A stretch of 64,000 nt of DNA from Mycobacterium sp. SMC-4 (GTDB lineage Bacteria > Actinomycetota > Actinomycetes > Mycobacteriales > Mycobacteriaceae), in contig NZ_CP079869.1 of the NCBI RefSeq assembly GCF_025263265.1, positions 558,001-622,000 on the forward strand, written 5' to 3'. Both the position numbers and the translations under genes were made by a program. The notes under the pieces are model-generated. The model was not told where the DNA came from. It did not search any database and worked only from the letters and a program-made list of their open reading frames with translations. This document shows positions 53,227-61,838 of this stretch, piece by piece (position 1 is the first letter of the stretch; the number at the start of each line of letters is the position of its first letter).

Positions 53227-54354
53227 ATGAGCAGAGCACTATGTGAGCAGTACGGCATCGACTTCCCGCTCTTCGCGTTCAGCCACTGCCGCGACGTGGT
53301 GGCCGCCGTCACCAATGCCGGTGGATTCGGGGTGCTGGGCGCCACCGCTTACAGTCCCGATCAGCTCGACCAGGAGCTGGCGTGGATCGACGAGGCGGTC
53401 GGCGGCAAGCCCTACGGTGTGGACCTGATCGTGCCTGCCAAGTTCGAGGGTAAGGGCGAGAAGCTCTCCAGTGAGGATCTCGCCGAACGCATCCCGCAGG
53501 ACTATCGCGAGCTCGTCGATGACCTGCTGCGCGCCCACGACATCGAGCCCGAGCCGCAGCGCCGGCTGGGTAAGCCGATGCTGTCCGGCAACACCGGCCG
53601 CGAACTGCTCGACGTCGCGTTGTCACACCCGATCAAGCTGATCGCCAATGCGCTCGGGGTGCCGCCGGACTACATGATCGAGGCCGGCAAGGAACGCGGC
53701 ATCCCGGTCGCGGCGCTGGTCGGCGCCAAGGAGCACGCGGTCAAGCAGGTCGCCGCGGGTGTGGACCTGATCGTGGCGCAGGGCACCGAGGCCGGCGGCC
53801 ACTGCGGGGAGGTCAGCACGCTCGTCGTCGTCCCGGAGGTTGTAGAAGCTGTAGCAGCGGCGGGTGGTTCGACGCCCGTGCTCGCCGCGGGCGGCATCGT
53901 CACCGGTCGGCAGATGGCCGCAATGGTGGCCATCGGCGCGGCGGGAGCGTGGACCGGCTCGGTGTGGCTGACCACTGAGGAGGCCGAGACCGCGCCGCAC
54001 ACCGTGGCCAAGATGCTGGCCGCCAGCTCGCGGGACACCGTGCGTTCGGCGGGTCGCACCGGCAAGCCGTCGCGTCAGCTGGTGTCGGACTGGACGAATG
54101 CCTGGAAGCCCGCCAAGGACGGTCAGCAGCCGCTGCCGTTGCCTTTGCAGTCGATGCTGTGCGAGCCGGTGATTCGCCGTATCGACGTGCTGGCCGCCCA
54201 AGGCCATGAAGGGGCGCAGGCGTTGGCCACGTACTTCGTCGGGCAGGGCGTCGGACTGATGAACAAGGTCAAGCCGGCCCGCGAAGTCGTGCGCGAGTTC
54301 ATCGAGGACTACCTGGTCGCCGCGGAGCGGCTGAGCAACTCCCTGCCCGGCTGA
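53227..54354 (+). CDS. Nitronate monooxygenase-family flavoprotein
   Basis: 375 residues with an FMN-binding TIM barrel: FPLFAFSHCRDVVAAVTNAGGFGVLG at the start, then LIVAQGTEAGGHCGEVSTLVVVPEV (ends AQGTEAGGH) and VLAAGGIVTGRQMAAMVAIGAAGAWTGSVW, the nitronate monooxygenase/enoyl reductase-like family. Relatives oxidise propionate 3-nitronate or act on acyl-CoAs, so the substrate is open. A C-terminal extension (about 300-375) is helical. Its own regulated promoter lies just upstream. Confidence 0.88.
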   Translation: MSRALCEQYGIDFPLFAFSHCRDVVAAVTNAGGFGVLGATAYSPDQLDQELAWIDEAVGGKPYGVDLIVPAKFEGKGEKLSSEDLAERIPQDYRELVDDLLRAHDIEPEPQRRLGKPMLSGNTGRELLDVALSHPIKLIANALGVPPDYMIEAGKERGIPVAALVGAKEHAVKQVAAGVDLIVAQGTEAGGHCGEVSTLVVVPEVVEAVAAAGGSTPVLAAGGIVTGRQMAAMVAIGAAGAWTGSVWLTTEEAETAPHTVAKMLAASSRDTVRSAGRTGKPSRQLVSDWTNAWKPAKDGQQPLPLPLQSMLCEPVIRRIDVLAAQGHEGAQALATYFVGQGVGLMNKVKPAREVVREFIEDYLVAAERLSNSLPG

Positions 54355-54440
54355 CCATCACCGCCAAGGTGCACCCAGCGTAGTTCCGCCCGTGTGACGA
54401 CTACCGTGGCTGCACTTTCGCGAGGCCGCGGCAACGGAAC

Positions 54441-55463
54441 TCAGTCGGCCAGCGGCAGCCGCACCTCGAAGCGTGCCCCGGTGGCCAGATTTCGCGCCGA
54501 CAGCGTCCCGCGGTGCGCCTGCACCAGGCCCGCCGCGATCGCCAGGCCCAGGCCCGACCCGCTCGGCAGCGACGAATCCGCCCGCGGCACACGGTTGTTC
54601 GATCCGCGGTAGGCCACGTCGAATACCCGGGGTAGGTCGGCTTCGTCGATACCGACGCCGGTGTCGTCGACCCGGGCCCACGCAGAATCCCCGTCAGAGC
54701 CCAGCGTCAGGTCCACCCGTCCGCCGGTCGGGGTATGGGCGATCGCGTTGGCCACCAGATTCGACAGCACCCGCACCAGGGCCCGGTCGCTGCCGCGCAC
54801 CCGGACCGGCTGGTCGGGCAGATTGGCATGCAGACGCACGCCCGCGCGTTCGGCGGCGATGCGGTGTGCGGCCAGCACGTCGTCGACCACCTCGTCGAGT
54901 GCGACCTTGTTGAACGAGGGCGTCATCGCTCCGGCGTTGATCTTCGACATCTCGAACAGGTCGTCGACCATCTCGCTCAGCCGCACCGACTCGTGTTCGA
55001 TCTGTTTGGCGTGTACCTGCACTTCGTCGGCGGGTACCAGACCGTCGGCGAGTGCCTCTGACACCGCCCGGATCCCGGCCAGCGGTGTGCGCAGGTCGTG
55101 GCTGACGAACGCCACCAGTTGCCGTCGGGACTGTTCGGCGGCGCGCTCTGAGTCGCGGATCTCGGCCTCCCACACCGTGCGCCGGGCCTGGTAGCGGCCC
55201 AGCATCACCGCCGCGGGGACGGTGACGATCGATACCACCACCAGCACCACGGCGGTGCGCTCGAAGGTCCCGGTGACCATGGATCCGCTGGCGCCCAGTA
55301 CACCGGCAAATGTCGCCAGCACCGGGATCAACACCAGTGCCACCATGCTGACCGCCAGCGACCAGGAGCGGGCCAACCGGATCACCGCAGCGCCGACGAT
55401 GACCACCGGAACCGAGCACGCCAGTGCCCAGCCGACGATCTCGAGCAGCTCAGCTGGCGGCAT
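54441..55463 (-). CDS. Sensor histidine kinase
   Basis: 340 residues. Three hydrophobic segments at the N-terminus (about 7-30, 36-58 and 68-90) with very short loops, so sensing probably occurs within the membrane or inside the cell. The phospho-acceptor is His122 ([11 protein letters not shown]); the ATPase domain has [19 protein letters not shown] and [11 protein letters not shown]. It is the partner of the regulator encoded immediately upstream, which it overlaps by 14 bp. Its signal is unknown. Confidence 0.93.
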   Translation of the reverse strand: MPPAELLEIVGWALACSVPVVIVGAAVIRLARSWSLAVSMVALVLIPVLATFAGVLGASGSMVTGTFERTAVVLVVVSIVTVPAAVMLGRYQARRTVWEAEIRDSERAAEQSRRQLVAFVSHDLRTPLAGIRAVSEALADGLVPADEVQVHAKQIEHESVRLSEMVDDLFEMSKINAGAMTPSFNKVALDEVVDDVLAAHRIAAERAGVRLHANLPDQPVRVRGSDRALVRVLSNLVANAIAHTPTGGRVDLTLGSDGDSAWARVDDTGVGIDEADLPRVFDVAYRGSNNRVPRADSSLPSGSGLGLAIAAGLVQAHRGTLSARNLATGARFEVRLPLAD

Positions 55464-56154
55464 CCGTGTGTCCGGAACCCGACTCGTCGGAGGCCCACAT
55501 GTAGCCGCGGCCCCACACCGTCTGAACCCGGTGCCGGTCGCCGAGCTTGGACCGCAGCCGCTTGACGTGCACGGTCACCGTCGACAGGTCCCCGAAGTCC
55601 CAGTGCCACACCTGTTTGAGCAGGTCCTCGCGGGTGAAGACGGTGTCGGTGTGGGTCAGGAAGAACAGCAGGAGATCGAATTCCCGGTTGGTCAGGCTGA
55701 CCGGTGTGCCGCCGACGGACACGGTGCGCGACGCGGCCGACACCGCCAGGTCGCCGGCCTGGATCTGCACGGGCGCCGCTGTGCTCGCCGGTGCCCGGCG
55801 CAGCACCGAACGCACCCGCAGCGCCAGCTCGCGCGGACTGAACGGTTTGGTCAGGTAATCGTCGGCGCCGGCCTCCAGGCCCGCGATCCGATCGTCCTCT
55901 TCGCCCAGCGCCGTCAGCAGGATCACCGGCACCGAGAAGTCCCCGCCGCGGCGCAGGCTGCGGCACAGCGACAGACCGCTGGGGCCGGGCATCATCACGT
56001 CGAGGATGGCGACGTCGAAGCGCTCTGCGCGCAGCAGTCGCAGGGCCTCGCTGCCGTCGTGGGCGGTGGACACCTCCAAGCCGTCGCGCTCCAGGTAGCG
56101 ACGCACGACGTTGCGAACCACGTCGTCATCGTCGGCGATCAGCACACGGGTCAC
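55450..56154 (-). CDS. OmpR-family response regulator
   Basis: 234 residues. The receiver domain has the acidic pocket [10 protein letters not shown], phospho-acceptor Asp52 ([11 protein letters not shown]) and TKPFSPREL; the winged helix ends [29 protein letters not shown] at 56154 lies 7 nt after a TAACCT -10 element (56167-56162), which makes it the best start; GTG at 56157 adds one residue. The pair with the histidine kinase forms a complete two-component system divergent from the glycosyltransferase genes. Confidence 0.93.
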   Translation of the reverse strand: MTRVLIADDDDVVRNVVRRYLERDGLEVSTAHDGSEALRLLRAERFDVAILDVMMPGPSGLSLCRSLRRGGDFSVPVILLTALGEEDDRIAGLEAGADDYLTKPFSPRELALRVRSVLRRAPASTAAPVQIQAGDLAVSAASRTVSVGGTPVSLTNREFDLLLFFLTHTDTVFTREDLLKQVWHWDFGDLSTVTVHVKRLRSKLGDRHRVQTVWGRGYMWASDESGSGHTDAAS

Positions 56155-56161
56155 CACTCCG

Positions 56162-56167
56162 AGGTTA
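56162..56167 (-). promoter_or_regulatory. -10 element of the two-component operon, leaderless
   Basis: Read leftward the hexamer is TAACCT; the GTG at 56154 follows after 7 nt. Confidence 0.4.
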
Positions 56168-56243
56168 GCGCGCAGTGGCGGTTACCTGCGTGGATGTCAC
56201 GGTTTTGTCAGCGATGGCACGGCGCACCCCCAGGGTGCTGACC

Positions 56244-56249
56244 TACCGT
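56244..56249 (+). promoter_or_regulatory. -10 element of the glycosyltransferase operon
   Basis: TACCGT ends 8 nt before the ATG at 56258, consistent with a leaderless or near-leaderless transcript. Confidence 0.4.
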
Positions 56250-56257
56250 CGGGAGCT

Positions 56258-56914
56258 ATGCCCGAGTGTGCGGTCACGGTGGTCCTGCCATGCCTTGACG
56301 AGGCCGAGTCCCTCCCCGGTGTGCTGAACGCCATCCCGGATGGGTATCGGGCGCTCGTCGTCGACAACAACAGCACCGATGACACCGCCCAGGTCGCCCG
56401 TGCCCACGGGGCGACGGTGGTCTTCGAGCCCCGGCCGGGGTACGGGTCCGCGGTGCATGCCGGCGTTGTGGCGGCGACGACGCCGGTGGTGGCGGTCATC
56501 GACGCCGACGGTTCGCTGGACCCCGGCGACCTTCCCGCTTTGGTCGCCGAACTGGATCGGGGTGCCGACCTGGTGGTCGGCCGCCGACGTCCGGTGCCAG
56601 GCCTGCAATGGCCGTGGCATGCCCGGTGGGGTACCGCCGCGGTGTGCTGGCGGTTGCGTCAGCGCCACGGCTTACCGGTGCATGACATCGCCCCGACGCG
56701 AGTGGCGCGCCGGGATTGGCTGCTCGAACTCGGGGTGAACGACCGCCGATCCGGGTATCCCCTCGAATTGCTGGTCCGAGCGGCTGCGGGGGACTGGCAC
56801 GTGGTGGAACGCGACGTCAGGTACGGCCCGCGTACAGGGGGCCGGTCGAAGGTGTCCGGTTCAATGCGGGGAAGTGTCACCGCGGCTCTGGACTTCTGGC
56901 GGGTGATCTCGTGA
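56258..56914 (+). CDS. Family 2 glycosyltransferase (Rv0539 type)
   Basis: 218 residues of the GT-A, family 2 type: VVLPCLDEAESLPGVL at the N-terminus, VVDNNSTDDTAQVA, and the metal-binding DADGSLDPGDL. It resembles dolichyl-phosphate mannose synthase-like enzymes but has no membrane helices of its own. It overlaps the DUF2064 gene by 4 bp. Together with that gene, a methyltransferase and a membrane protein it forms a glycan-like cluster (Rv0539-Rv0541c order). Donor and acceptor are unknown. Confidence 0.9.
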   Translation: MPECAVTVVLPCLDEAESLPGVLNAIPDGYRALVVDNNSTDDTAQVARAHGATVVFEPRPGYGSAVHAGVVAATTPVVAVIDADGSLDPGDLPALVAELDRGADLVVGRRRPVPGLQWPWHARWGTAAVCWRLRQRHGLPVHDIAPTRVARRDWLLELGVNDRRSGYPLELLVRAAAGDWHVVERDVRYGPRTGGRSKVSGSMRGSVTAALDFWRVIS

Positions 56915-57582
56915 CACCACCGCCGACGACCGTGCTCGTGGTGGCCAAGGCTCCGGTGCCCGGGTTGGCGAAGACCCGGCTCGCCGCGTCGATCGGTGAC
57001 GCGGCCGCAGCCGATGTGGCCGCGGCAGCGCTGCTCGACACCCTCGATGCCGTGGCGGCCGCCCCGGTCTCGGCGCGGGTGGTGGCCATGACCGGTGACC
57101 TGCAGCGTGCGTGCCGTTCCGAGGAGATCCGGCAGCGCCTGAAATCGTTCGCCGTCGTGGCCCAGCGGGGGACCGACTTCGCCGAGCGCCTGGTCTGCGC
57201 CCACGCCGATGCCGCCGCCGCTGCCGGTGAGCATCCGATCGTGCAGATCGGGATGGACACCCCGCAGGTGAGCAGCGAACTGATCGCCGGCTGCGCCGCC
57301 GGTCTCGGGGATGCCCAGGCGGTGTTGGGCATGGCCGCTGACGGCGGTTGGTGGGTGCTGGGAGTGCGGTCGGCGGTGATGGCCGAATGCCTGCGGCCGG
57401 TGCCGATGTCGCAGCCCGATACCGGCGCGCTGACATTGGAAGCTTTGCGCAACAAAGGATATGGGGTCGCGTTGGTCGAGGAACTGGCCGATGTCGACAC
57501 CGTCGCCGACGTCGAGGGCGTGCGGCGGTGTTGCGCTCCGGACAGTCGATTCGCCGCCGCGACCAGAGCGGCAGGGCTGTAA
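56911..57582 (+). CDS. DUF2064 / TIGR04282 glycosyltransferase-like protein (Rv0540 type)
   Basis: 223 residues with a nucleotidyl/glycosyl-transferase A-like fold: VLVVAKAPVPGLAKTRLAASIGD at the start, FAERLVCAHADA, then IGMDTPQV and LGMAADGGWWVLG. Arg and Lys near the N-terminal loop resemble nucleotide-binding residues. It is coupled to the GT2 gene by GTGA overlap. The reaction is not established. Confidence 0.88.
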   Translation: MTPPPTTVLVVAKAPVPGLAKTRLAASIGDAAAADVAAAALLDTLDAVAAAPVSARVVAMTGDLQRACRSEEIRQRLKSFAVVAQRGTDFAERLVCAHADAAAAAGEHPIVQIGMDTPQVSSELIAGCAAGLGDAQAVLGMAADGGWWVLGVRSAVMAECLRPVPMSQPDTGALTLEALRNKGYGVALVEELADVDTVADVEGVRRCCAPDSRFAAATRAAGL

Positions 57583-57587
57583 CGGCG

Positions 57588-58217
57588 ATGATGGGAAACC
57601 TCTACGACCGCGCGCTCGACGGTGAGCGCTGCTGGATCCGACGCGACGACGGTGAGATCAGAAACCTCCCGGTGCGCACCTGGCTCGGTGGCCGGCACGC
57701 CGACGAGCAGTTCGACCGGGCGATCGTCGACCTCTGCGACGGTCCGACCATCGATCTGGGCTGCGGGCCGGGCCGCCTGGTCGTCGACCTGATTCGGCGC
57801 GGAATCCCGGCCCTCGGCATCGACCAGTCCATGGCGGCTGTGCAGCTGGCCAGGAGCACCGGGGCCCAGGCGCTGTGTCGCGACCTCTTCGACGCTTTAC
57901 CGGGAACCGGTCGTTGGCGCACCGCATTGCTGGCCGACGGCAACATCGGACTCGGTGGTGATCCGCGCCGACTGCTGCGACGGGTTGGTGAGCTGCTCTC
58001 ACACGGCGGCCGATGTGTCGCCGAGTTCGATCCGACGATCAGCGGCGTGCGCACCGGGATGGTTCGATTGGAGTCGTCGAACACGATCGGCCCGTGGTTT
58101 CGCTGGGCATCGGTGGGTGTGGACTCGGCCGCAGAGCTGGCCGACGAGGTCGGGCTGGTGTTGACGGGCCTGCACCCGGTGCGCAGCCGGGTTCTGGCTA
58201 CTCTGGCGATCCGCTGA
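57588..58217 (+). CDS. Class I SAM-dependent methyltransferase
   Basis: 209 residues. The SAM-binding motif I is TIDLGCGPGRLVVDL (about 56-70), motif II LGIDQSMAAVQLA, and motif post-I LLADGNIGLGGDPRRLL. No membrane segment is present. It sits 5 bp after the DUF2064 gene, so it probably acts in the same pathway, for instance methylating a sugar or lipid. ATG at 57588 or 57591 are both possible. Confidence 0.88.
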   Translation: MMGNLYDRALDGERCWIRRDDGEIRNLPVRTWLGGRHADEQFDRAIVDLCDGPTIDLGCGPGRLVVDLIRRGIPALGIDQSMAAVQLARSTGAQALCRDLFDALPGTGRWRTALLADGNIGLGGDPRRLLRRVGELLSHGGRCVAEFDPTISGVRTGMVRLESSNTIGPWFRWASVGVDSAAELADEVGLVLTGLHPVRSRVLATLAIR

Positions 58218-58252
58218 CCTGCAGATCGCGAGCCGGAACCCAGAGCGCGGCC

Positions 58253-59605
58253 TTACCAATTGGTGAAGATGACGTGGTTGAGCACCAACGCTCCCAGCGC
58301 GTTGACGGCCAGCCACCAGCGCTGCGACCGCGGCGGCAGCAGCGCCGCGGCGGCGGTCAGCCACACGGTGAAGGGCAGCCAGATCCGTTCCACCTCGGCT
58401 TTGCTCAACATGCTCAAATTGGCGGCCAGCACGGCGGCCAGCGCGCCGAGCACCAGCAGATGTAGTCCCGCACGGCGGCGCAATGCATCGACGTCGAACA
58501 CCCGCGCGATGCCGGCGACACTGCCCAATCCGATCGCGATCACTGTCGCCGCGAGGTTCCCCCACACCCAGTACGAGAACGGCCGGTCACTGGCAATGCC
58601 CTGCCAGTACCGTTCTTGCACCAGGTGATAGCCGTCGAACCACCAGAACCCGGCCACAGCGAACACGGCAACCACCACCACGGCGGCCAGTGCGGCCGGG
58701 ACCAACGCCCGCAGCGCGGCACGCCAGTTCGCAGCGCACAGCAGTACCGCAACCGCCGGAAGGGCCATCAGACCCAGGCCGTAGCTGAGGAAGATGGACC
58801 AGCCCAGCAGGAGTCCGGCGCCGGCTGCGGCCACCATCGGCAGCCGGGCGTGCCCCGAGACGGCAAGGGCGAGCAGCGCAATGCCCCAGGCCGCCACGCC
58901 CGCGAAGTAGCCGTCGGCGGACACCGCCACCCAGATGGCGGTCGGCGCGACCGCGACGAAGGGGGCGGCCATCCGGGCGCAATCCTCATCGGCCAGTGCC
59001 CGCACCGCGACGATGATCGCCGCCGCCGCACTCGAGCCGACCAGCAGGCACAGCATTCCCGCCCAGGCGCCGCCGCCGAGACCGATCCGGTCCAGCCAGA
59101 CGAACGTCAGCAGCGCACCGGGCGGGTGGCCGGAGACGTGAGTGATCCATGAGTCGGGCTGGTAGTCGAGGATCCGGCCGGCGAACGTCCGAACCGCTTC
59201 ACCGACGTCGTCGACGGTCGGCACCTGGCGCAGATACTCGTGGCGGGCGGTGAGCCGGCCGGCGAAACCCCGCTGCCAGCCGTCGATCATCGCCAGCGAG
59301 AACGCCCAGGTCGCCGACGTCGCCCACGTCACGAGCAGCAGCACCCGCCAAGGCAGCCGGCGGGCGACCTGGTGACCCCACACCACAGCGGCCAGTGCGA
59401 TCAGGATCGCGGGGCCGGTGCCCCAGCCGATGTGGGTTTCCCACCAGCCGAAGATGGGCGCCGCGCCGGCGAAGGCCTCGAAGCGTTCCTCGTCGGCGTT
59501 GATCAGCGGCGTGACGGCCAGGTCCAGGCGCGGGACGACGAATGCCGCGACCACCAGGATGACGCCCAGGCCGACCGCCAGCGCTTCTCTACGACCGATG
59601 GGCAC
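58253..59605 (-). CDS. Polytopic membrane protein, GT-C-like (Rv0541c type)
   Basis: 450 residues with about 11-12 membrane helices. The first external loop (about 28-60) has acidic residues (NADEERFEAF) where GT-C enzymes carry catalytic or metal residues, and a long loop with HEYLRQVPTVDDVGEAV to THVSGHPPG follows. This layout fits polyprenyl-phosphate-sugar-dependent glycosyltransferases, which would suit the neighbouring GT2. The activity has not been shown to my knowledge. It is convergent with the methyltransferase gene. Confidence 0.82.
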   Translation of the reverse strand: MPIGRREALAVGLGVILVVAAFVVPRLDLAVTPLINADEERFEAFAGAAPIFGWWETHIGWGTGPAILIALAAVVWGHQVARRLPWRVLLLVTWATSATWAFSLAMIDGWQRGFAGRLTARHEYLRQVPTVDDVGEAVRTFAGRILDYQPDSWITHVSGHPPGALLTFVWLDRIGLGGGAWAGMLCLLVGSSAAAAIIVAVRALADEDCARMAAPFVAVAPTAIWVAVSADGYFAGVAAWGIALLALAVSGHARLPMVAAAGAGLLLGWSIFLSYGLGLMALPAVAVLLCAANWRAALRALVPAALAAVVVVAVFAVAGFWWFDGYHLVQERYWQGIASDRPFSYWVWGNLAATVIAIGLGSVAGIARVFDVDALRRRAGLHLLVLGALAAVLAANLSMLSKAEVERIWLPFTVWLTAAAALLPPRSQRWWLAVNALGALVLNHVIFTNW

Positions 59606-59629
59606 TATCCCACCCTAGGAGTTCGCGGC

Positions 59630-60256
59630 TCAGTACAGCATCGTGCGCATGTTCGCCTCGTCCAGATACTTGGCGAGCTCATCGACGTCGACCCCGTCGA
59701 TCATCATCTTGACCAGTTGCGCGGCGCTGGGCACCGCCGCTGGATCCCAGCTGTCAGGCTGCCACGCGTCGGAGCGCAAGAACGCCTTGGAGCAATGGAA
59801 GAACACTTCTTCGACGCCGACCTCGAGCGCCAGGATCGGACGCTTGCCCCGCACGGTCATTGCATCGAAGTAGTCGGCGTCGGCCAGGACGCGGGCGCTG
59901 CCGTTGATGCGCAGGGTGTCGCCGCGGCCCGGAATGACGAACAACGTGCCCACCCGCGGGCGCTGCAACACGTTGAGATAGCCGTCGACGCGGCGGTTGC
60001 CGGGGCGTTCGGGGATCGCGATCGTCTTCTCGTCGATGACGTGGACGAAGCCTGCGGGGTCTCCCTTCGGTGACACGTCGACCCGGCCGGCGGCGTCGGT
60101 GGTCGCCACAAAACCCAGCGGCGAGTGGGCCAGCCACAGCTGATGGGCCGGCCCCAGTCGCTCCTTGACCTTGTCGGCCACCAGTTGGTTCGGATGACCC
60201 ACGATCTCCCGTAACTCCTCGGCGGTGGTCACTTCTCGGCTCATGGGTGCCATCAT
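59630..60256 (-). CDS. Pyridoxamine 5'-phosphate oxidase-family protein
   Basis: 208 residues with the FMN split-barrel signature: LVADKVKERLGPAHQLWLAHSPLGFVATTDAAGRVDVSPKGDPAG (ends FVATTDA...SPKGD) then NRRVDGYLNVLQRPRVGTLFVIPGRGDTLRINGSARV. This MSMEG-type group (TIGR04025-like) often uses FMN. The ATG at 60256 overlaps the menE stop as ATGA; ATGs at 60253 and 60244 are alternatives. It is the last gene of the menE operon as laid out here. Confidence 0.85.
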   Translation of the reverse strand: MMAPMSREVTTAEELREIVGHPNQLVADKVKERLGPAHQLWLAHSPLGFVATTDAAGRVDVSPKGDPAGFVHVIDEKTIAIPERPGNRRVDGYLNVLQRPRVGTLFVIPGRGDTLRINGSARVLADADYFDAMTVRGKRPILALEVGVEEVFFHCSKAFLRSDAWQPDSWDPAAVPSAAQLVKMMIDGVDVDELAKYLDEANMRTMLY

Positions 60257-61422
60257 GCCGTCGAAGCGCCGGGATCGGGCACGTCCCCGAACGTGCGCGT
60301 CAGCGCCCTGCGGTCCACCTTTCCGATGCCGCGGCGCGGCAACTCGTCGACGACGTGCACCTCGCGCGGTGCCGCCGTGGCCGGCAGCTGTCCTGCCACG
60401 TGCGCGCGTACGTCGTCCAGCGTCACCGCGGCTCCGGGCCGCAGGACCAGCGCAGCGACCACGCGCTGGCCCAGGCGTGGGTCGGCGACACCGAAGACCG
60501 CGCACTCGGCCACCGCGGGATGGCCCAGCAACACCGCTTCGACCAGATCGGGCAGCACGGTCAGTCCGCCGGTGCTGATGCCGTCGTCGGCGCGTCCCAG
60601 CACCCGCAGGACCCGCGCTTGGTCGATGGTGCCGACGTCGCCGGTGCGAAACCAGCCGGTCTCGGCGAACGGGTCCGGTAGGACGGGGTTGCGGTAACCC
60701 AGGGCGATGGTGGGGCCGCCCAGCGAAATCAGACCGTTATCAGCAACTTTCACGCTGACCCCGGCCAGCGGGACGCCGTCGTACACACAGCCACCGGCGG
60801 TCTCGCTCATGCCGTACGTGCGTACCACGGAAACTCTTGCAGCCGAGGCCCTCTCGGAGAGACCGGGCGGCATCGGCCCACCTCCGACAAGCACGGCATC
60901 GAATCCGGACAGGGCCTCTGCTGCAGCGGGCTCGCGCAGTGCTTTGTCCAATTGCGCGGCAACCAGCGATGCATACCGGCGCCTGTTGCCCATCGCGTCC
61001 ACCGCGGTCACCAACTCGGCCGGATCGAATCCGGGATGCAGTGCCACCGGGTCGACGCCGGCAATCACACTGCGCACCAACACCTGAAAGCCGGCAACGT
61101 GGTAGGCCGGCAGCGCCAGCAGCCATTGCCCGGGACCGCCCAGCCGGTCGTGGGTGGCCTGTGCACTGGCCATCAGTGCCGTGGCGGGCAGCAGCGCACC
61201 TTTGGGGGTACCGGTGGTCCCCGACGTCGACAACACCGCCGCGACGCCGTCGTCGATCGGCTCGCCGGCCCGCAATGCCGTTGTCAGAGCGGAGATTTGT
61301 GCGCGATCGGCAGCCGGCACCGGTAGTGCACAGACTCGCCCGGCCACGACATCGTGCACGATCGGCAACGCCGAGAGCGCGGCCGGCCCGGAGCCGATCT
61401 CGACAGGGTGCAGGGTGGCGAT
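60253..61422 (-). CDS. menE: o-Succinylbenzoate-CoA ligase MenE, unusual start
   Basis: MenE activates o-succinylbenzoate to its CoA ester in menaquinone synthesis. The adenylating-enzyme motifs are STSGTTGTPKGALL, RTYGMSETAGG, GWFRTGDVG and the catalytic Lys in PRRGIGKVDRR. The frame is open upstream of the first usual start (TTG at 61368) and codes for HPVEIGSGPAALSALP, which resembles the N-terminus of other mycobacterial MenE proteins. A GAGGA sits at 61433-61429, 6 nt before an ATC codon at 61422, which may be the true start (389 residues). The gene is certain; the start is not. Confidence 0.9.
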   Translation of the reverse strand: MATLHPVEIGSGPAALSALPIVHDVVAGRVCALPVPAADRAQISALTTALRAGEPIDDGVAAVLSTSGTTGTPKGALLPATALMASAQATHDRLGGPGQWLLALPAYHVAGFQVLVRSVIAGVDPVALHPGFDPAELVTAVDAMGNRRRYASLVAAQLDKALREPAAAEALSGFDAVLVGGGPMPPGLSERASAARVSVVRTYGMSETAGGCVYDGVPLAGVSVKVADNGLISLGGPTIALGYRNPVLPDPFAETGWFRTGDVGTIDQARVLRVLGRADDGISTGGLTVLPDLVEAVLLGHPAVAECAVFGVADPRLGQRVVAALVLRPGAAVTLDDVRAHVAGQLPATAAPREVHVVDELPRRGIGKVDRRALTRTFGDVPDPGASTA

Positions 61423-61435
61423 GGCGTGTCCTCGG

Positions 61436-61819
61436 CTAGCGGGTGTCGCGACGCAGCGGATGGTCGTCGGGAACTTCGACGAAGATCAGGTTCACCCCGT
61501 CGGGATCGGTCACATGCATTTCGTGCAGACCCCACGGTTCTTTCCGCGCTTCGCGCGCGATCGCGATCCCGCGGACCCGCAACTCGTCCTGGGTGGCGTG
61601 AAGGTCGCGCACCTGAAGCCACAGCGCACCGGGGAACGGCGGGGCTGCGGTGTCGGGACCACCGTGGCCGGCCAGTTCGATCAGCGACTGTCCGGCATAG
61701 AACACCGTGCCGCCTGCGTACTCACGGGCCACGGCCAAGCCGAGCTGGTCGCGGTAGAAGGACACCGAGCGTTGATAGTCCTTCGGTCGGAACAGCACCC
61801 GGCTGGCGAGGATCTCCAT
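61436..61819 (-). CDS. Glyoxalase/VOC-superfamily protein (Rv0546c type)
   Basis: 127 residues with two beta-alpha-beta-beta-beta modules: EILASRVLFRPKDYQRSVSFYRDQLGLAV at the start and WGLHEMHVTDPDGVNLIFVEVPDDHPL at the end, with His and Glu in the usual metal positions. Such proteins include lactoylglutathione lyase-like and extradiol enzymes. Substrate unknown. The ATG at 61819 follows TAGACA by 7 nt, so it may be leaderless. menE follows it in the same direction. Confidence 0.87.
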   Translation of the reverse strand: MEILASRVLFRPKDYQRSVSFYRDQLGLAVAREYAGGTVFYAGQSLIELAGHGGPDTAAPPFPGALWLQVRDLHATQDELRVRGIAIAREARKEPWGLHEMHVTDPDGVNLIFVEVPDDHPLRRDTR

Positions 61820-61838
61820 GACGTCGTGTCTACCACTG

